From positions 451 to 9,536 of the forward strand of contig JAKJEP010000111.1 in assembly GCA_022705365.1 (NCBI GenBank): DNA of 9,086 nucleotides, in the 5' to 3' direction. This document shows positions 1 through 6,967 of the stretch, in pieces (the first letter of the stretch is position 1; every line of letters starts with the position of its first letter). This DNA is from Planctomycetota bacterium. GTDB taxonomy: Bacteria > Planctomycetota > Phycisphaerae > Sedimentisphaerales > SM23-30. Both the position numbers and the translations under genes were made by a program. Below the pieces are notes generated by a model. The model did not search any database. It was given only the letters and a program-made list of their open reading frames with translations, and was not told the DNA's origin.

Positions 1-1
1 C

Positions 2-1438
2 CCGGATTTCCCGGCCCGCCTGAATGGCATAGGCCTGCCTGATCCCGCTAAAACCGGTCGCGATATTTTCCAGGCTTTCCAGCCGCTTGATATACCGTTC
101 CAGCGTCTCCCGCCGTGCTCCCGGCCGCGAGGCACTCATGGCATCGGCCGCCGCCACCAGCGGCGTGTACGGAGAAATCGGCGGAATATCCCCATGATGA
201 GCCGCTATGGCATTGATCACTTCTTTGCTTTCGTTGAATTTCTTTACCAGGTCCGCACCAATCGCCGGGTGGCCGCCTTCCACCTCGTGATCCACCGCCT
301 TCCCAATATCATGCAGCAGCCCGCACCGACGCGCCAGTCCCCCATCCAATCCCAGCTCATCCGCCATCGCCTGACACAGAAAAGCAACCTCGATGCTGTG
401 ACGCAGGACATTCTGCCCATAGCTGGTCCGATAATTCAGACGCCCCAGATAGGGCAGCAGCTTGCCGTTTAACCCGTTGACATTAGCCTCCAGCGTAACC
501 TGCTTGCCGATCTCAATGACCTTATCATCCACTTCCTTCTGGGTCTCTTCGACGATCTCCTCAATCCGGGAGGGATGAATCCGCCCATCCTGGATCAGTT
601 TTTCCAGACTGATTCGCGCCACCTCCCGCCGAATCGGATCAAACGCCGAAACCACCACCACCCCGGGCGTGTCATCGATGATGACATCCACACCGGTCGC
701 CTTTTCAAAGGCCCGGATATTCCGCCCTTCCCGCCCTATCACCCGGCCTTTCATCTCATCGTTGGGTATATCTACCGTCGAAACCGTGCTGTCACAGGTG
801 TGCTCGGCGGCGTACCGCTGAATCGCATTCAGGACGATCTCCCGGCTGCGGCTGTGGGCTTCTTCTTTGGCCGTATTGACCACCCGCTCAATCATGACCG
901 AGGCCTCGCGATTCACCTCCCCTTCCATATTCTTCAGCAAAATCTGCTTGGCTTCCTCTTCGCTCAGCGACGAGATCCGCAGCAGTTGGGCACGCTGCTC
1001 CGCCAGCGTCGTGGTTAATTGCTGGTCCTTGCTGGCAATGCTCCGCTCCCGATTGGCCAGGTTTTTATCCCGCTTCTCCAGCTCCTTTTCCTTACCTACA
1101 ATCCCTTCCCACTTCTTGTCAACATTATCCTCCCGCTTGTTTAAATGCCGCTCCATTTCTCGCAATTCATTCCGAACCGCCGCCGTTTCCTTTTCAAATT
1201 CTTCCCGCCGCTTGATTAATTCCGCCTTCGACTCCAACTGGGCCGTCTTAACTATGTTTTCCGCTTTTAATTCCGCATCATAAACCATCGTCTGGCTCTG
1301 CTTCTGCGCCGCTTCCAGCCGCGATTTTCCCACGACTTTCTGGACGAACCACAATACCGCGGCTCCCCCGCCCAACCCCAAAAGCAACGCCAAAACCAGA
1401 TGAAAACCATTAACTGCCAATACCTGTAATTCTTGCAT
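2..1438 (-). CDS. rny: Ribonuclease Y, C-terminus cut by window edge
   Basis: Membrane-anchored endoribonuclease that starts bulk mRNA decay in many bacteria lacking RNase E. About 479 codons are open to the window edge; the family is usually near 520 residues, so roughly 40 C-terminal residues are missing. Visible in order: an N-terminal hydrophobic helix (about residues 10-32) after a short MQELQVLAVNG leader; a long charged coiled-coil-like stretch rich in Glu, Lys and Arg (about 40-190); a KH domain with its GxxG loop in GRVIGREGRN (about 231-240); and an HD domain with LRHS (His347) and the catalytic pair in LLHDIGK (His376-Asp377). The visible end, AIQAGREIR, is also typical of the family. 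The ATG at 1438 has a GGAG ribosome-binding site at 1447-1450, 8 nt away. The gene is divergent from cmk. Identification is firm. Confidence 0.97.
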   Translation of the reverse strand, partial: MQELQVLAVNGFHLVLALLLGLGGGAAVLWFVQKVVGKSRLEAAQKQSQTMVYDAELKAENIVKTAQLESKAELIKRREEFEKETAAVRNELREMERHLNKREDNVDKKWEGIVGKEKELEKRDKNLANRERSIASKDQQLTTTLAEQRAQLLRISSLSEEEAKQILLKNMEGEVNREASVMIERVVNTAKEEAHSRSREIVLNAIQRYAAEHTCDSTVSTVDIPNDEMKGRVIGREGRNIRAFEKATGVDVIIDDTPGVVVVSAFDPIRREVARISLEKLIQDGRIHPSRIEEIVEETQKEVDDKVIEIGKQVTLEANVNGLNGKLLPYLGRLNYRTSYGQNVLRHSIEVAFLCQAMADELGLDGGLARRCGLLHDIGKAVDHEVEGGHPAIGADLVKKFNESKEVINAIAAHHGDIPPISPYTPLVAAADAMSASRPGARRETLERYIKRLESLENIATGFSGIRQAYAIQAGREIR

Positions 1439-1458
1439 ACATATTTCTCCGCACTATC

Positions 1459-1487
1459 TATATATTATTCTTTAGCGGTCCTGTCAT
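1459..1487 (-). promoter_or_regulatory. Predicted sigma-70-type promoter of rny
   Basis: On the minus strand, ATGACA (1482-1487) matches the -35 consensus at 5 of 6 positions. It lies 17 bp from TATATA (1459-1464), which matches the -10 box at 4 of 6. The expected transcript start is near 1452, giving a leader of only about 14 nt that contains the GGAG ribosome-binding site. This is prediction by inspection only. Confidence 0.5.
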
Positions 1488-2399
1488 AGACCGATTAACC
1501 GTCCGCTACCCTTTCCAACAACCATGTTACCCACGGATGCCGAAATGCCAGGTTATCGGACACAACATGCACGTTCCTTGCGGAACTAAATACAAGAGGG
1601 GATCACAACAGAAGAAGGGCTGAACGTATCTTCGGTATCAGGAAAAATTACTTATCTTTAGAAAAAGAAAAATCTTACGACTCTATCAAGCTCCCTAAAA
1701 AATTCTGCGAGCAAGTAAAGTACGTAATACCCCGGCACGGCAGGAAACAAACCTCCCTGACTACTTCCATGCTATTTACTATAAACACCTTTGTTTCAGG
1801 CATTTTAAATCCTTACGCCAACTGCTTCAACCGGGTTGCTATACGTTCGACAATCATTTTCCTAAAAACATTTTCCAGACTATTTTTCGCCAGAACCCAA
1901 TACGCCCTGGCACGCTATGGCTTACCTTTCTGCCGATTTGGCCTGATGAAAGATAAAACCATTCAGATAATTCATCTACTTCCTCAGCTAAAACCCTCCC
2001 CTCAAGCAATTCTATTTGCTCTCCTTTCTAATTCATTTCTATTTTCAGGTCTCGCTGAAATATATTATCTCCACTATATTTATCGCTTCTACCTATTCTT
2101 ATACATGAATCTATATACCGGTCAAGAAAAATTAATTTTCAACCACCGATATAAGTTGCATGTTCTTTATTTGCAGATATTTACATTCATTCAACCTCCG
2201 TTTGCCCCCCGCGGCATATTACAAATATCCGGAATCCGCACGCCCTTTTGCGTTTTTTTGACGGAACCGCCAAAAGTCGATATTGACCTCCAAAACAGCC
2301 CTGACTCTCTCATAACAAAGGGTCAAAGAGCTTTTGACGCTGGCGTCTTTTTCTGTAAATTTCCCGGTTTTCTTTCCATACAGCCTTCCTGAAGTTTGG
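1488..2399. other. A+T-rich, G-poor spacer between divergent rny and cmk
   Basis: No recognisable gene was found here. By hand count, positions 1621-2220 are about 38 % G+C, with C about twice as common as G on the plus strand, unlike the flanking genes. A plus-strand frame of 207 codons (ATG 1769 to TGA 2392) is open. It has no ribosome-binding site, many A/T-ending codons, no motif I recognise and a Phe/Tyr/Leu-rich composition that the base skew alone could give, so I do not call it a gene. A small perfect hairpin (GTTCC, loop TTGC, GGAAC; 1573-1586) and several short inverted repeats near 2276-2347 are present. I saw no tRNA, RNase P RNA, tmRNA or SRP RNA hallmarks. A regulatory or small-RNA role cannot be excluded. 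Confidence 0.6.
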
Positions 2400-2428
2400 T
2401 TGTAAAGAGTATTTTCTCCGGTTATAAT
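2400..2428 (+). promoter_or_regulatory. Predicted sigma-70-type promoter of cmk-plsC-ispH
   Basis: TTGTAA (2400-2405, 4 of 6 to the -35 consensus) and a perfect TATAAT (2423-2428) are separated by exactly 17 bp. Transcription would start near 2435, about 13 nt before the cmk ATG, so the GGAG ribosome-binding site at 2437-2440 sits almost at the 5' end of the message. Confidence 0.65.
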
Positions 2429-2447
2429 CCCTGCCCGGAGTGAAATT

Positions 2448-3077
2448 ATGATTATAACCATTGATGGACCTGCCGGTTCCGGCAAAAGCACAGCAGCCGC
2501 CCAACTGGCCCAACGGCTTGCCATCGCCTATCTGGACACCGGGGCGATGTACCGGGCAATTACCCTCCCCGCCGAAATGGAACGGCTGGCCCAAACCTGC
2601 AACATCAGACTGGCCCGCGAAAATGCCTGCAACAAGGTCTGGGTAAACGGCAAAGATATAACCGAGGCGATTCGCAGGCCGCAGGTCACCGCCGCCGCCC
2701 ATCTGGTCGCCTCCAATCCGGCCATTCGAGCACAACTGGTTGTGAAACAAAGAGATATCGCCCGGCAGCACCCCTCCCTCGTTACCGAGGGCCGCGACCA
2801 GGGAACGGTAGTCTTCCCCCAGGCGGACTACAAATTTTACCTGGACGCCAGTCCCGAATGCCGGGCCAAACGCCGCTGGCAGGAGCTAAAACAGAAAAAT
2901 CTCGACCTCTCGTTCGAGGAAATCCTCCATTCCCAGCAGCAGCGCGACCAGCGGGACTCAACCCGCACAGTCGCTCCCCTAAAACCCGCTGAAGAGGCGG
3001 TGGTCATCGATACGACCCATATGACCATCGAAGAGGTCGTGGACTATTTATACAACTATGTAAAAGGCAAGCGGTAA
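2448..3077 (+). CDS. cmk: Cytidylate (CMP/dCMP) kinase
   Basis: Cytosolic kinase that phosphorylates CMP and dCMP with ATP to give CDP and dCDP for RNA, DNA and phospholipid synthesis. The 209-residue protein shows the Walker A P-loop GPAGSGKST (7-15), the LDTGAMYRA nucleotide-binding segment (29-37), NGKDITEAIR of the NMP-binding domain (67-76), GRDQGTVVFP (115-124), and the lid and base-binding region RDQRDSTRTVAPL (166-178), followed by VVIDTT. ATG 2448 is preceded by GGAG with a 7-nt spacer. It is first in a tight cluster, with plsC starting 5 nt after its stop. Two oddities: the protein is 10-18 residues shorter than most Cmk proteins, the gap falling just after the MYRA helix (about residues 40-50), and the usual Ile or Met of GRD(I/M)G is Gln118. 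No frameshift is visible. Identification is firm. Confidence 0.96.
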   Translation: MIITIDGPAGSGKSTAAAQLAQRLAIAYLDTGAMYRAITLPAEMERLAQTCNIRLARENACNKVWVNGKDITEAIRRPQVTAAAHLVASNPAIRAQLVVKQRDIARQHPSLVTEGRDQGTVVFPQADYKFYLDASPECRAKRRWQELKQKNLDLSFEEILHSQQQRDQRDSTRTVAPLKPAEEAVVIDTTHMTIEEVVDYLYNYVKGKR

Positions 3078-3082
3078 TAAAG

Positions 3083-3721
3083 ATGCGGCTCTGGTATAAA
3101 TTCTGGCAAGTGGCTTCCATGGTGGTCTTTTGCGGTTTTTTCCGCGTCCGGGTGTTCGGCCGGGAAAATGTCCCAATGACTGGTCCGGTCATCCTGCTCT
3201 GCAACCACCAGAGCTTTCTGGATCCGATTCTTTGCGGACTGGGACTGCAGCGCGAACTGGATTATGTCGCCCGGGATAGCCTCTTCCACAACCGCTGGTT
3301 TGGCAAATATATCTCCTCCTTAAATGCCTTCCCCATTCAGCGGGACCGGGCCGACGTGGCCGCCATCAAACTGATTATCGAACGCTTGAAAAACGACCGG
3401 GCCATTGTCTTATTTCCCGAATCCACCCGCACCCCGGACGGAAAAATCAGGCCCATCAAGAGCGGCTTTGAGCTGATAGCCCGCAAATCCCGCGCCACAA
3501 CGGTTCCGGTCGTGGTGGATGGCGCCTTTGAAGCCTGGTCGCGCCATCAGCGGCTGCCGGCCCTGGGCAAGATTCAGGTCATATTCGGCAAGGCCATCAC
3601 CCCCCAGGAAAGCCGGAACATGGGCCGGGATGAATTTGTCGATTGCATCAACCGCCAGCTTCGCTCCATGCAGAACCGCCTGCGGGAACAAAGCGGAAAA
3701 AAACCCTATTCCTATGAGTAA
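3083..3721 (+). CDS. plsC: 1-acylglycerol-3-phosphate O-acyltransferase (PlsC family)
   Basis: Membrane-associated acyltransferase expected to acylate lysophosphatidic acid at sn-2, giving phosphatidic acid for phospholipids. The 212-residue protein starts with a hydrophobic stretch (about 4-20) that could anchor it. Family motifs follow in order: the catalytic H-X4-D in NHQSFLDP (His42, Asp47); PIQRD (84-88), matching the glycerol-phosphate-binding block; FPESTRTPDG (111-120), the third block; and VPVVVDGAF (141-149), the fourth. The third block reads EST where EGT is more usual. The ATG lies 5 nt after the cmk stop, with only a weak ribosome-binding site, which suggests translational coupling. 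Neighbouring cmk (CTP supply) and ispH make a membrane-precursor grouping, although that functional link is inference. The exact acyl acceptor cannot be read from sequence. Confidence 0.9.
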   Translation: MRLWYKFWQVASMVVFCGFFRVRVFGRENVPMTGPVILLCNHQSFLDPILCGLGLQRELDYVARDSLFHNRWFGKYISSLNAFPIQRDRADVAAIKLIIERLKNDRAIVLFPESTRTPDGKIRPIKSGFELIARKSRATTVPVVVDGAFEAWSRHQRLPALGKIQVIFGKAITPQESRNMGRDEFVDCINRQLRSMQNRLREQSGKKPYSYE

Positions 3722-3730
3722 AAGATAGTT

Positions 3731-4594
3731 ATGGAAGTTCTGGTAGCAGACAAAAAAGGATTTTGCTTCGGGGTCAAACATGCCATTTCCCTGGCGGAAA
3801 AACTGCTGGCCGAGGGAAAAAAGGTCTATTGCCTGGGAGATCTCATCCACAACAAACAGGTGGTAAACCGGCTCTCCCAAGCAGGTCTGGAGGTGGTGGA
3901 GAATCTCGACCAGATTCCCTCCGGTGCTGCCCCAAATCAAATATCCGGACCAATCCCCACCGTTTTGATTCGCAGCCACGGCTGCCGACCCGAACTGGCC
4001 GAAGAGGTCAAAAAAAGAGGATTCCATCTGGTGGATGCCACCTGCATTCTGGTCAAACATGCCCAGAAAATCGTCAGCGAACTGGATCAGCAGGGCTATC
4101 AGGTGATTATCGTCGGCGACCCCAATCATCCGGAGGTCCAGGGGGTAATCGGATACGCTCCCGATGTCCTGGTGGTGGAGAATGAAAACGACCTGGTGAA
4201 AATCCCCCGGTCCTCGAAACTGGCCGTCATTTCCCAAACCACCCACTCCGCCGAAGATTTCGGCCGCATCGTCGGCCTGATTGCCATGGGCAGCTACGAG
4301 GAGATGAAAGTGGTCAATACCATCTGCCGCGAAACCGCCCGGCGCCAGGATTCCGCCATCAACCTCTGCCAGCAGGTAGAGGTGATGTTTGTCCTGGGCT
4401 CCCGGCACAGCGCCAACACCCGCGAACTGGCCAATCTCTGCCAGAGAAACGGCGTGGAAACCCATCATCTGCAAAACTGGGAGGAATTTTCACCGGATTT
4501 CGTCAAAGACAAGCACCGGGCCGGCGTTACCGCCGGTGCCTCGACCCCGGACTGGATTATCGAGGAATTCGTGGAAAATCTAAAGGCATTATAA
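3731..4594 (+). CDS. ispH: 4-hydroxy-3-methylbut-2-enyl diphosphate reductase (IspH/LytB)
   Basis: Iron-sulfur enzyme of the last step of the MEP pathway, reducing HMBPP to isopentenyl and dimethylallyl diphosphate. The 287-residue protein has the three cluster-binding cysteines in KGFCFGV (Cys12), VDATC (Cys105) and NTICRET (Cys199). Substrate-pocket residues are visible: LIHN (His40), RSHG (His83), NHPEVQG with His133 and the catalytic Glu135, QTTHS (Thr170-Thr171), the SAN triplet (Ser227, Asn229), and AGASTPDWII (Ser271). The start lies 9 nt after the plsC stop with a poor ribosome-binding site, as expected for a coupled downstream gene. Oddities: the residue after Cys105 is Ile, where the family usually has Pro (DATCP); and a short Pro/Gly/Ser-rich insertion (about 63-76) precedes the VLIRSHG strand. 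The cysteine and pocket residues are intact, so activity is expected. Confidence 0.96.
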   Translation: MEVLVADKKGFCFGVKHAISLAEKLLAEGKKVYCLGDLIHNKQVVNRLSQAGLEVVENLDQIPSGAAPNQISGPIPTVLIRSHGCRPELAEEVKKRGFHLVDATCILVKHAQKIVSELDQQGYQVIIVGDPNHPEVQGVIGYAPDVLVVENENDLVKIPRSSKLAVISQTTHSAEDFGRIVGLIAMGSYEEMKVVNTICRETARRQDSAINLCQQVEVMFVLGSRHSANTRELANLCQRNGVETHHLQNWEEFSPDFVKDKHRAGVTAGASTPDWIIEEFVENLKAL

Positions 4595-4778
4595 ACCCCC
4601 CTGGCAAAAGGTATGCCCACAAAGAAAGGCTCACAATCACTTCATAACCGCCTGTTTTTAAATAGGTTAGAGGCAATGTGGGGATACAGACACTTTCACC
4701 CCTGGAATGATGTCAATCCGGCGCGGCCGCTCATCTGGGATCGATTCGCCTCTTGGGCGGATTGACCCAACTTAATCA
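4595..4778 (+). promoter_or_regulatory. ispH-rpsA spacer with alternative stem-loops
   Basis: This gene-free stretch ends just before the rpsA promoter. Two pairings exclude each other. The first is a 10-bp hairpin (4741-4750 with 4756-4765, loop TCTTG) containing two G-U pairs. The second is a perfect 9-bp pairing of GTCAATCCG (4712-4720) with CGGATTGAC (4758-4766). An 8-bp palindrome GCGGCCGC lies between them at 4723-4730. No T-run follows, so this is not a standard intrinsic terminator. It would be transcribed only by read-through from ispH, where it could mark the 3' end, a processing site or an attenuator. Function is unknown. Confidence 0.35.
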
Positions 4779-4807
4779 TTGACGAATGAATGTAATTCCG
4801 TTCTAAT
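4779..4807 (+). promoter_or_regulatory. Predicted sigma-70-type promoter of rpsA
   Basis: TTGACG (4779-4784, 5 of 6 to the -35 consensus) and TCTAAT (4802-4807, 5 of 6 to TATAAT) are separated by 17 bp. The expected transcript start is near 4814. This gives rpsA its own promoter, independent of the cmk-plsC-ispH cluster, as suits a highly expressed ribosomal protein. The leader would be about 98 nt to the preferred start at 4912, or about 14 nt to the upstream in-frame ATG at 4828. Confidence 0.6.
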
Positions 4808-4911
4808 AACAGATTACCTCATAAGGTATGATACACAGCAAGGTCCCGGATTTACCGTGGCGGTCCGGAGCAGGCCTGGTAGCCCGAAGTTACAAGGAAC
4901 GAAACAAAGGT

Positions 4912-6771
4912 ATGGTAAACAGAAACATTTTTCAAAACTTCGAAATCAATGAACAGGAAATCGAACAACAGGTAGAGGAAGCGCTCGGGGTGGGAATCGA
5001 TGCGGATATGCTGGCGGTCATCGATAAAACCGTGCAGAATTTTGATCCCGGCAGCATCCTGAAGGGGAAAATCGTCAATCATATCGGCAACGACGTCATT
5101 GTCGAAGTGGGCTTGAAAAGCGAAGGGACCATCGATGCCTCCGAATTCGACGATCCCGGCGAGATTCGAATAGGGGACACCATTGAAGTCCTGCTGGAAT
5201 CCGTCGAATCCGACAGCGGGCTGGTCCAGTTAAGTAAACGAAAAGCAGACCGGATTCGCGGGTGGGAGCGGATTCTGGAGAAACATAAAGAAGGGGATAT
5301 CATCAAGGGCAAAGTCACCCGCCGCATCAAGGGCGGCCTGCTGGTGGATGTGGGAGTGCCGGTCTTCCTGCCCGCTTCCCAGGTCGATGTCCGCCGCCCC
5401 GGCGATATCTCGGAATTCATCAATACCGAAATCGAAGCCAAAATTCTCAAAATCGATCAGGAACGGCGCAATATCGTCATCTCCCGCCGGAAAATGCTCG
5501 AGGAAACCCGGGCCAGCGCCAAACGGACGCTCCTGTCGGATATCGAGCCGGGCCAGATTCGCAAGGGAATCGTCAAAAACATCGCCGATTTCGGCGCCTT
5601 TGTCGATTTGGGCGGTCTGGACGGCCTGCTGCATATCACCGATATGAGCTGGGGCCGCATCAATCATCCGTCGGAACTGGTCCGCCTGGACGAAGAGATC
5701 GAAGTGAAGGTCCTGAGCATCGACCGCGAAAAAGAAAAAATCGCCCTCGGCCTGAAACAAAAAACCGAAAGCCCCTGGACCTCCGTGGAACAGCGCTATC
5801 CGGTCAATGGCGTCGTGAAAGGGCACGTCGTCAACATCACCAACTACGGGGCCTTCATCAAGCTGGAGGAAGGAGTGGAAGGGCTGGTGCACATCAGCGA
5901 AATGAGCTGGACCAAACGCATCAATCATCCCAGCGAAATGCTCAGCGTCGGCCAGGAAGTGGAAGTCGTCGTACTGGAAGTCAATTCGGCCAAGCAGGAA
6001 GTCTCGCTCGGCCTCAAGCAGCTTTCGGAAAATCCCTGGACGCACGTCGCTAACAAGTATCCGCCCGGAACCATCGTGGAAGGCAAGGTCCGCAACCTGG
6101 CCAATTACGGCGCCTTCATCGAAATCGAAGAAGGAATTGACGGCCTGCTGCATGTTTCCGATATGAGCTGGACCAAAAAAATCAGCCATCCGGGCGAAAT
6201 GATTAAAAAGAACGATATGATCAAATGCATTGTCCTGGCCGTGGACCAGGAAAAACAGCGGGTCGCGCTGGGTCTCAAACAGATGACCGAAGACCCCTGG
6301 GCACGCGCCATCCCCGAGAAATACCTGGCCGGCCAGATTGTACGCGGCAAAGTGACCAAACTGACCAATTTCGGCGTCTTCGTGGAACTGGAACCGGACC
6401 TGGAAGGCTTGCTCCATATTTCGGAGCTTTCCGATCAGAAGGTGGAAGAGCCGCAGGACATCGTCAAACCCGGACAGGATATCGAGGTCAAGATCCTGCG
6501 GGTGGATATCGAAGACCGCAAGATCGGACTCTCCCTCAAACGGGCGCAATGGGCCACCGAAGATGAAGAAGGCGGCGATAAGGCCGAGGCCGAGCATCAG
6601 CGCGGTGGACTGGACAGCCATGCTCATTTGGGTACCGACCGCATCGATATGTCGATTTTCCGTTCCAAAGCCAAGGCACCCAAACCCGCAAAGGCCGATG
6701 CCGTTTCTCCCAACCCGGAAAACCAGCAGGAGACAACCGGCTCGGATGACAATCCCGCCGATGTCCAATAA
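4912..6771 (+). CDS. rpsA: 30S ribosomal protein S1 (six S1 domains)
   Basis: RNA-binding protein of the small ribosomal subunit that captures and unfolds mRNA leaders during initiation. From ATG 4912 it has 619 residues, with six S1 OB-fold repeats at about 47-111, 127-193, 213-283, 298-370, 385-457 and 473-544. Domains 3 to 6 carry the standard FGAF, YGAF or FGVF strand and HIS/HIT/HVS plus SW or ELS signatures; the first two are divergent, as usual for the ribosome-binding end of S1. A tail of about 75 residues follows: acidic first, then a block GGLDSHAHLGTDRID, then a Lys/Pro-rich and Asn/Gln/Asp-rich end. The in-frame ATG at 4828 would add 28 residues with no S1 character. I prefer 4912 because the protein then begins MVNRNIF in front of the acidic N-terminal segment. 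Both ATGs sit in the same AAGGTATG context, and AAGGA lies at 4894-4898. The start is uncertain; the product is not. Confidence 0.96.
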   Translation: MVNRNIFQNFEINEQEIEQQVEEALGVGIDADMLAVIDKTVQNFDPGSILKGKIVNHIGNDVIVEVGLKSEGTIDASEFDDPGEIRIGDTIEVLLESVESDSGLVQLSKRKADRIRGWERILEKHKEGDIIKGKVTRRIKGGLLVDVGVPVFLPASQVDVRRPGDISEFINTEIEAKILKIDQERRNIVISRRKMLEETRASAKRTLLSDIEPGQIRKGIVKNIADFGAFVDLGGLDGLLHITDMSWGRINHPSELVRLDEEIEVKVLSIDREKEKIALGLKQKTESPWTSVEQRYPVNGVVKGHVVNITNYGAFIKLEEGVEGLVHISEMSWTKRINHPSEMLSVGQEVEVVVLEVNSAKQEVSLGLKQLSENPWTHVANKYPPGTIVEGKVRNLANYGAFIEIEEGIDGLLHVSDMSWTKKISHPGEMIKKNDMIKCIVLAVDQEKQRVALGLKQMTEDPWARAIPEKYLAGQIVRGKVTKLTNFGVFVELEPDLEGLLHISELSDQKVEEPQDIVKPGQDIEVKILRVDIEDRKIGLSLKRAQWATEDEEGGDKAEAEHQRGGLDSHAHLGTDRIDMSIFRSKAKAPKPAKADAVSPNPENQQETTGSDDNPADVQ

Positions 6772-6967
6772 TCCCGGCGCCCGCTGCCGCAGAAGTTTCG
6801 CAGCACAGACGAACGAGGAGTAGATTTCGCTCCCGCCCGGAAACGCCGGAAACGGATTCATCCGGGAGAAAGTTTCTGCCGATAATAGCAGGGCAGCCGT
6901 GGAATTTCCGCGTGTTGCCAGGGATGCAGGAAAAGGAATTCCTGCTCTGGCGTGGTATGGCGTGGTG
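6772..6967 (+). other. rpsA-sigma spacer or sigma-gene leader
   Basis: This stretch holds no separate gene. It contains a tandem 9-mer CCGGAAACG (6837-6845 and 6846-6854), a -10-like GATAAT at 6881-6886 without a good -35 box, and a clean 7-bp hairpin (GCAGGAA 6926-6932, TTCCTGC 6939-6945). None of these resembles an intrinsic terminator, so rpsA transcripts may run into the sigma gene. If the GTG at 6899 is the true start, the last 69 nt are coding. Confidence 0.4.

Noticed and set aside
575..1283. Plus-strand frames opposite rny
   Set aside because: The minus strand encodes the KH and coiled-coil regions of RNase Y without a break; the plus frames are shadows.
1757..1785. Promoter-like CTGACT, 17 bp, TATAAA in the rny-cmk spacer
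   Set aside because: It would start transcription inside the only long open frame and has no gene downstream; likely chance in A+T-rich DNA.
2336..2355. GACGC/GCGTC dyad followed by TTTTT as a terminator
   Set aside because: The stem is 4-5 bp with almost no loop and no gene ends upstream on the plus strand.
2219..2771. Minus-strand frames across the cmk start
   Set aside because: They overlap the cmk P-loop region and the cmk promoter and have no family motifs.
3410..4474. Long minus-strand frame opposite plsC and ispH
   Set aside because: It is antisense to two genes with complete catalytic motifs. Its Gly/His/Phe-rich translation has no motifs and reflects codon bias of the real strand.
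4626..4672. Possible terminator after ispH (TAACC...GGTTA or GCCT...AGGC around a T-run)
   Set aside because: Stems are only 4-5 bp with long loops, and the T-run lies in the loop rather than after the stem.
5230..6861. 543-codon minus-strand frame opposite rpsA
   Set aside because: It is a shadow of the S1 repeats; the plus strand shows six clear S1 domains.
6857..6886. Promoter-like TTCATC, 18 bp, GATAAT before the sigma gene
   Set aside because: The -35 box matches only half the consensus, so the call is too weak.
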